From Bacteroidia bacterium (GTDB lineage Bacteria > Bacteroidota > Bacteroidia > AKYH767-A > OLB10): 46,048 bases of DNA. How positions within the stretch are numbered: position 1 is the first letter of the stretch; every line of letters starts with the position of its first letter. The translations under genes were made by a program, and so were the position numbers. This document shows, in pieces, positions 41,042 through 46,048 of the stretch. The notes beneath the pieces were generated by a model. The model made no database searches, was not told where the DNA came from, and was given only the letters and a program-made list of their open reading frames with translations. The stretch spans positions 1 to 46,048 of the forward strand of contig JAEUTI010000070.1 of NCBI GenBank assembly GCA_016788065.1. The letters run 5' to 3'.

Positions 41042-42271
41042 TTAAATTTTCATGATTTTAAGCTTAGCAATTCTTCCATTTGGCTCTTCAATACTTAAAA
41101 TATACATGCCGGATTTCAAAGATGAAACATCAACAAAATCTGTTCCATTTTCCAGGTATTCTTGAAATTCTACCCTTCCAAGTAAATCATAAAACAACAA
41201 ATGTCTTCCTTTATTATCACTAATTGGACCAATAACAATTAAATCAGAAGCGGGATTTGGATGAGCATAGTATAATTGACTGAAAGGGGTAGGATATTCA
41301 TTTAAGCCTACAGCAAATGGATGTGAGATTTTATAAATGGCGTCATTACCACCTACATAAGCTAGCGTATCATTTACAATTTTAATTTTGGTTAATCCGG
41401 AAAACGAAGGTGGAAAACTTATTAAAGTATTCCAAGTAATTCCGCTATCAATCGTAACTAATATTTCAAGAGGTTTTGCTATAAGGCCAAATCCGTTAGG
41501 TAGGAAGTCTATCGAAGATATTTTTGCTGTACTGAAATTGGGGTATCCTGAAAACCAATAATCTCCTCCGTCAACTGAATATGAAATGTGTTCCCAAGGA
41601 GAAGGGCTAACTTCTATTCCCCATATTTGCAAACTATCTATTGATGAAATTTCATCAAATCTGAGATCCAAAAATCCACTTGTTGTTCTGATATCCCATG
41701 AAATTCCTCCATCAACTGTTCTGGCAAGTCCGCTATGACCACTTACAACTCCACCTCCAAAACCTGTCGATGGACTATCAAAATCAAAATCTTTAATTAC
41801 CATAGGTGCGCCTCCGGAAAAAGCATCAAATAATGTATCAACATCGTAACCGGAAGAATATATTGTGAAGATATGACCGCTATCGGCGCTTACAATTGCT
41901 ATTAAGGGATCATTCATATGCACATCATAGAAAAAAGTACTAGTAGGAATATTAGGAACTGTATCCCAGGTTAACCCACCATTGGCAGTTCTGATGATGT
42001 AACCCAAGGGACTTACGGCAAAACCATTGTTAAAATCATAAAAATCTGCGTTATAAAAAGTAGTAGGACTCATTAATGTATCCCAAGAAGCACCACCATC
42101 AGTTGATCGCAATATTTTTTTCGCGCTGCAAACAAATATTGAATCTTCATTAATTACATTGATATCTGTAACATGGATTCCGGTATCATTTAATAATGTG
42201 ATAAATTGGAATTGGGCAGAAATACAATGTGGGAACACGACTAAAAGGATCGCCAATAAATATTTCTTCAT
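41042..42271 (-). CDS. Secreted YCF48/BNR-repeat-like protein with T9SS domain
   Basis: 409 residues. Signal peptide 1-19 (ending CISAQ). A beta-propeller with YCF48/BNR-type repeats follows (SSA-like units ILRSTDGGASWDTL, IIRTANGGLTWDTV, LARTVDGGISWDI, LVTIDSGITWNTL, about 30-310). The T9SS domain (about 330-409) starts AHPNPASDLIVIGP and ends RIAKLKIMKI. The start overlaps the upstream stop as ATGA (42268-42271), so it is coupled to the sialidase-like gene. Probably an extracellular propeller; ligand unknown. Confidence 0.85.
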   Translation of the reverse strand: MKKYLLAILLVVFPHCISAQFQFITLLNDTGIHVTDINVINEDSIFVCSAKKILRSTDGGASWDTLMSPTTFYNADFYDFNNGFAVSPLGYIIRTANGGLTWDTVPNIPTSTFFYDVHMNDPLIAIVSADSGHIFTIYSSGYDVDTLFDAFSGGAPMVIKDFDFDSPSTGFGGGVVSGHSGLARTVDGGISWDIRTTSGFLDLRFDEISSIDSLQIWGIEVSPSPWEHISYSVDGGDYWFSGYPNFSTAKISSIDFLPNGFGLIAKPLEILVTIDSGITWNTLISFPPSFSGLTKIKIVNDTLAYVGGNDAIYKISHPFAVGLNEYPTPFSQLYYAHPNPASDLIVIGPISDNKGRHLLFYDLLGRVEFQEYLENGTDFVDVSSLKSGMYILSIEEPNGRIAKLKIMKI

Positions 42272-44193
42272 TTTTTAATAATAAATAATTTACTCATAAT
42301 AATTTCATCATCTAACATTATCCTTAGATTATAACTTCCACTTTGAATACCCATGTCCAATGCATTAAAATAAAAAGATAATGACTTCATTGATTTAATA
42401 GTGTAATTGTCAATAATTTTTGTTATCATTCTACCTTCAGAATTTATGAGGTCAATACTAATTTTACTTTTATTTTCATTTTCAATCTTAATAACAAAAT
42501 CACCACCAGTGGGATTTGGGAAACATGATACTATACTTTTTATGAATTCTGAACTAATATTATTTTCAGTTTTTCCAGAAGTAGCATGTGAATCAAGATT
42601 ACTAATTCGATTTACGAATTCGGGATTGCAACTTGAAATACTTGCATGAAATTTACTTCCGTTACTCGAATGAAATCCTGGCTCAAATTTTATGTATTGG
42701 CCTGCTACCATTCTTATATCTGAATTTGCAATAATTTCATAATTACAACTATTTGCAACATGAATATAATCAGATGCCTTTTCAATTTTATAATATGGAG
42801 TTACTGGATTGCATAAAGTCAAATTTGAACTACATTCTAAATAAAAAGGTTGTATATAAGTAGTTTGAATACCATTTCTTCTATCAGACCAAATAGGAGT
42901 TACTAATCCATTACACATATCATTGCCATTATAATCATGAGCTAAATAGTGTGATCCATCTGTCAAACTCATAGTAAGGTTATCACTAATTTTCCCGTTA
43001 ATCCACGTAGAACCTTCATCGTAGGAAATTGCAATATAGGTATTTATATAATCATTGCTAGGAAAATCTCTAGAATTATAATAGACAATACTCAAAACCC
43101 CATTAAATGGATCGCAACTCAAATATGGCATCCATTGATCTAAACCGGTTGTATTATCAACATATACTTGAGTTGCATCATTCCAAGTATCACCTAAATC
43201 GGTAGATCTTATAAAGCATATATCAAAATCGCCAGTATTATTACCAGTTGGGGGAGGTAACCCTCTATTTACCCAGGCAATATATAAATTTCCGTTTTGC
43301 TGATTCACACTAACCGAAGGAAAGCTAGGATGTCTGGAACCTGCTTTATTATTGAATGGACTATCCGTTCGAATTCCTTTAATTGGTAAATCCGAATATG
43401 CTGTTCCATCAAAATAATTAACTCTATGACTAGTCCAGGTTAAACCTCCATCAGTTGATCTAGAAATTCCAATAGCAGTTTCATCTCTAATGGTTTGAGT
43501 AAATACATCGTAAATTGCCCAAACACAATATAAATTTCCTTCCGGCCCAATGGCTATATTTGGAGCCATATGATGTACTCCTCCAATATTGGGTGTAACA
43601 AGATCTATACTTGTACTCCACGATAGTCCTCTATTGGTTGATTTAGTTATATATATATGTTGATTACTATAATTTTTATAAGCACATAACATCATATCAC
43701 TTTGATTATTTCGTCTCGTATCAATAAATAAAAATGGTTTATCAATATCTGTTGATTGAGCTACCAATATTGGCTGACTCCATGATATTCCATCATCATC
43801 TGAATACCGAATTCGAATTTCATTTGTGGGCGAATTTTTCAAATAACTTACATACATTCTCCCTTGGAGATCTATTGAACAATAAGGGTCCGCCAAAGCA
43901 TCTGATTGATAGAAAAATGAACCCGACCAATTTGCACCTTGATCATTAGAAGTAGCAACATACAAATTATTTTGAAGTCCAGCCGCAGCTGTTTGATCCT
44001 GCGAATTGTTCGCAGTAATTATTATATTTGGATCAGTTCTAGAAACAAATACACTGTTCTCGCTAATTTGACTTGTAACGGCTGATACTGGAAATATCTC
44101 GATATCACCAGTATTATATATCGTCTGAGAAATACATTTGTCGTGAACTCCCACAATTGATATAAAAGTTATGATTAAACAGTAGTAATTCAT
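42268..44193 (-). CDS. Secreted sialidase-like BNR-repeat protein with T9SS domain
   Basis: 641 residues. Signal peptide 1-22 (ending DKCISQ). A six-bladed propeller with Asp-box-like SxDxGxxW units follows (SNDQGANWSGSF, SDDDGISWSQP, STNRGLSWSTS, STDGGLTWTSH, STDLGDTWNDA, SYDEGSTWING; about 40-430), as in exo-alpha-sialidases and related propellers. Sialidase catalytic residues were not verified, so enzymatic activity is open. A module YIKFEPGFHSSNGSKFHASI (about 500-520) resembles the start of the Rhs protein. The T9SS domain (about 560-641) starts CFPNPTGGDFVIKI. Coupled to the downstream gene by ATGA. Confidence 0.82.
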   Translation of the reverse strand: MNYYCLIITFISIVGVHDKCISQTIYNTGDIEIFPVSAVTSQISENSVFVSRTDPNIIITANNSQDQTAAAGLQNNLYVATSNDQGANWSGSFFYQSDALADPYCSIDLQGRMYVSYLKNSPTNEIRIRYSDDDGISWSQPILVAQSTDIDKPFLFIDTRRNNQSDMMLCAYKNYSNQHIYITKSTNRGLSWSTSIDLVTPNIGGVHHMAPNIAIGPEGNLYCVWAIYDVFTQTIRDETAIGISRSTDGGLTWTSHRVNYFDGTAYSDLPIKGIRTDSPFNNKAGSRHPSFPSVSVNQQNGNLYIAWVNRGLPPPTGNNTGDFDICFIRSTDLGDTWNDATQVYVDNTTGLDQWMPYLSCDPFNGVLSIVYYNSRDFPSNDYINTYIAISYDEGSTWINGKISDNLTMSLTDGSHYLAHDYNGNDMCNGLVTPIWSDRRNGIQTTYIQPFYLECSSNLTLCNPVTPYYKIEKASDYIHVANSCNYEIIANSDIRMVAGQYIKFEPGFHSSNGSKFHASISSCNPEFVNRISNLDSHATSGKTENNISSEFIKSIVSCFPNPTGGDFVIKIENENKSKISIDLINSEGRMITKIIDNYTIKSMKSLSFYFNALDMGIQSGSYNLRIMLDDEIIMSKLFIIKK

Positions 44194-44237
44194 ATGCTCA
44201 CATTTTATAAAGTTGTTTACATCCTTTTATCAAAAAA

Positions 44238-45686
44238 TCACCTAGCTTCACATGCATTTAAAGCATTTTGTAATTTTAATATTTGCTCATGCATTTCGAA
44301 TAGGTATAAGTATAACTCTTCAATTTTCTCAATACTTTTAACTTGAATTTCACCTAAATTTATTTTATCTTGACTTGATATCTCGCTCGCTGACGGCATT
44401 CCTGGTAAATGATGTTTTTCTTTCACAAAACTTTTTAGATCATCAATACTTTTAATTTCATATTGTTCATCAAATACATAGTCTGGCCAAGGGGAACCTA
44501 AAGATACCCAGGCCTCATTTGCCCCAAATTTTCCCGAAACAACCAATTTATAACTGTCGGAATTATCACTTGCATTAGGAGTTATTCCAATGCCTACAGA
44601 ACCTGTTGTTCCAATACCATTTGCACTTGATATTACTAATGTGGGCAAATTACTATTACAACCTAGCATAATAGTATTTGCTATATTATTAGTCAAATTT
44701 TGACCACTTGTGCCGTTACCAATTGCTATTGAATAATCTTGTGTAGACTGTACCCTGAATCCTAAAGCTACAGAATAGGGATTAACAGATGCACTTTTAT
44801 ACCCTAATGAAGTTGAATATAATCCTGGTGCATTTGCAAACTTGCCTATTGCAGTTCCTTTCCATCCAGATGAAGCATCATCACCATATATTCTATTTAA
44901 AGAAGGATGCATAATAATAGTGCTATCACCAAAATAAATCAGCGAATCAGGCGAAACTATTCTACCTGTTTTGATTCTTGCAATGGAAAATTCGCCATTT
45001 GCCTTAATTCTTGCCCTTTCAGTATTATTAGTTTTGAAAACTAAGTCTTTATTATCAATGGTTCCAATAAAGTGAGAAGTCGGATTGGAGTTATAATTAC
45101 CATTCATCGTCCAGTCATCTCTCTGAGGTTCACTCAATCCGATTCCGGAATTGGTATTACAACCATTAGCATCTGTAACGATAACTACATTTTCATAAGC
45201 ACATAAATTGGTTGGATATTGAATAGTTTGTTGACTTGGTTCCCAAAAATAAGAATATGGTAAAACACCACCAACTACATCATAATTCACACTTCCATTG
45301 CACGAACCAAAATCGCTTATATTGTACCCATTTTGGTAAATATAGGGCCTGATCTCACCTATTTGCAGAGGCTCTGGTTGTGTAAGCATGATATCTTTAA
45401 AAACGAAATCAGTTAATGAGTCGGCATCGTCAACTTCCACAGCATAGTAGCCTGCCTGCAGTCCGCTTATATCTTCGGATACCATATCATTGCTCCACCG
45501 GATGGTGTATGGTGGTGTTCCACCTGTAATGGTCATATTAATACTTCCATCAGCAAAGCCCGCACAGGAAATATTAAAGCCATTGTAGTTGGAGGGTGTC
45601 AGTGTCAATGTCTGACTTAATACCTGTTGCGAAAACGATAATATGCAGAGTAAAAGCGTTCCATAATAAAGACTGGATTTTTTCAT
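44238..45686 (-). CDS. Secreted SprB-repeat / tail-fibre-like surface protein (paralogue of 4135)
   Basis: 482 residues. The signal peptide (1-24) and first SprB-like repeat are nearly identical to the 4135 product; the second repeat (CNGSVNYDVVGGVLPYSYFW) and the middle differ more. The central part has GTAIGKFANAPGLYSTSLGY and YSIAIGN, the short head-type repeats seen in trimeric adhesins/YadA-like stalks. The end has the tail pattern 'YVFDEQYEIKS..LKSFVKEKHHLPGMPSA' and a coiled coil (about 445-482). It is the first gene of a minus-strand operon with the sialidase-like and BNR proteins (44-bp gap). Likely a surface fibre; function inferred from domain types. Confidence 0.82.
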   Translation of the reverse strand: MKKSSLYYGTLLLCILSFSQQVLSQTLTLTPSNYNGFNISCAGFADGSINMTITGGTPPYTIRWSNDMVSEDISGLQAGYYAVEVDDADSLTDFVFKDIMLTQPEPLQIGEIRPYIYQNGYNISDFGSCNGSVNYDVVGGVLPYSYFWEPSQQTIQYPTNLCAYENVVIVTDANGCNTNSGIGLSEPQRDDWTMNGNYNSNPTSHFIGTIDNKDLVFKTNNTERARIKANGEFSIARIKTGRIVSPDSLIYFGDSTIIMHPSLNRIYGDDASSGWKGTAIGKFANAPGLYSTSLGYKSASVNPYSVALGFRVQSTQDYSIAIGNGTSGQNLTNNIANTIMLGCNSNLPTLVISSANGIGTTGSVGIGITPNASDNSDSYKLVVSGKFGANEAWVSLGSPWPDYVFDEQYEIKSIDDLKSFVKEKHHLPGMPSASEISSQDKINLGEIQVKSIEKIEELYLYLFEMHEQILKLQNALNACEAR

Positions 45687-45930
45687 GATATATTTGGTTT
45701 AAAATATTAATAGATCGTGAACAAAAAGACTTCTTCCTAAACTCCCGCAAATCCAAACGCAATACAAGCTTAATAAATTTATTTCATAATACCAATTTTA
45801 AATTCAATTATTTTCAAAAGTGCCCTCAGGGAAAACCCTTAGAAAATGAGGCTGAATTTACCGATAACACGTACATAATGAGCTGTTTAAAAATATTTTA
45901 AAATTCCCAAAAAAATTTATATTTATTTTC
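45687..45930 (-). promoter_or_regulatory. Conserved leader of the SprB-repeat gene (copy 2 of an inverted pair)
   Basis: Read on the minus strand it matches 3900-4134: the CTAAGGGTTTTCCCTG hairpin (45842-45827), ATGAAATAAATTTATTAA, GCGTTTGGATTT and AAGTCTTTTTGTTCACGAT. The remaining bases up to 46009 show no feature I can name. Confidence 0.6.
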
Positions 45931-46009
45931 TGATTGTGGGAAAAAGGAGGAAGTCTTAATGAATTTAATTAACAAAAAATGGGGAGATGCAGGATTAAGA
46001 AATTACTGC

Positions 46010-46048
46010 ACAGAATGAAATTACGTTATTATGATAAATTATAGATGA
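46010..46048. repeat. Dispersed repeat, inverted copy of 1192-1241
   Basis: CAGAATGAAATTACGTTATT followed by ATGATAAATTATAGATGA is the reverse complement of 1203-1241 with one mismatch. It runs to the window edge. Confidence 0.8.

Overview
The window looks like a chromosomal segment of a member of the Bacteroidota. At least seven proteins end in a type IX secretion system (T9SS) sorting domain (an 'NPN/NPS/NPT' motif followed by a beta-rich tail of about 75 residues). There are SprB-like surface repeats, lipoproteins with an acidic residue run after the lipidated Cys, no Shine-Dalgarno sequences, and promoters of the TTTG/TAnnTTTG type. The genus cannot be fixed from the sequence. The window is a mosaic. 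Housekeeping-like genes (rsmF, a P-type ATPase, an aldehyde dehydrogenase, a glycosyltransferase fusion) are visibly richer in GC. The Rhs locus, the restriction-modification operon and several surface-protein genes are AT-rich. Intergenic DNA is full of dispersed and short-period repeats.

Layout. 1-1184: right part of an IS3-family element with a frameshifted orfB. 1299-3440 (minus): rsmF and a lipoprotein. 3441-4134: repeats and a conserved leader. 4135-16358 (plus): a SprB-repeat/tail-fibre-like surface protein translationally coupled to a 2040-residue secreted SpvB/FG-GAP/Rhs polymorphic toxin, then an immunity candidate and an array of displaced toxin tips and immunity-like genes in various states of decay, ending in a tiny YD-repeat protein with a T9SS domain. 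16363-17905: a complete IS3-family element (minus) with a clear -1 frameshift slippery run. 17987-18010: a solo copy of the terminus of the first IS. 18059-24646: a paralogous lipoprotein, a large secreted PHP-domain protein and a cation P-type ATPase. 24865-28984: two T9SS proteins and a GxxExxY protein. 28985-29986: a noncoding 1-kb block with a tandem repeat of about 296 bp. 29987-37904 (minus): a methyltransferase-glycosyltransferase fusion, a small membrane protein, a coupled type II restriction-modification operon (two D12-class adenine methyltransferases plus a PD-(D/E)XK endonuclease), a methyltransferase and a LamG/T9SS protein. 38017-40370 (minus): an ALDH7-like dehydrogenase and an outer-membrane-barrel-like protein. 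40371-41041: repeats. 41042-45686 (minus): a surface-protein operon (SprB-repeat protein, sialidase-like BNR protein, YCF48/BNR-like protein).

How it fits together. The most notable system is the Rhs locus. The C-terminal part of the Rhs protein carries a pre-toxin segment that recurs, with 50 identical bases, in a downstream orphan toxin gene. Each toxin remnant is followed by its own immunity-like gene. This is the layout expected if toxin tips are exchanged by recombination while old immunity genes are kept. The gene before rhs has an inverted near-copy of its leader and signal-peptide region about 41 kb away, heading a different surface-protein operon. Recombination between the two could invert the whole segment or swap expression leaders. 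No tRNA, rRNA or CRISPR array was seen.
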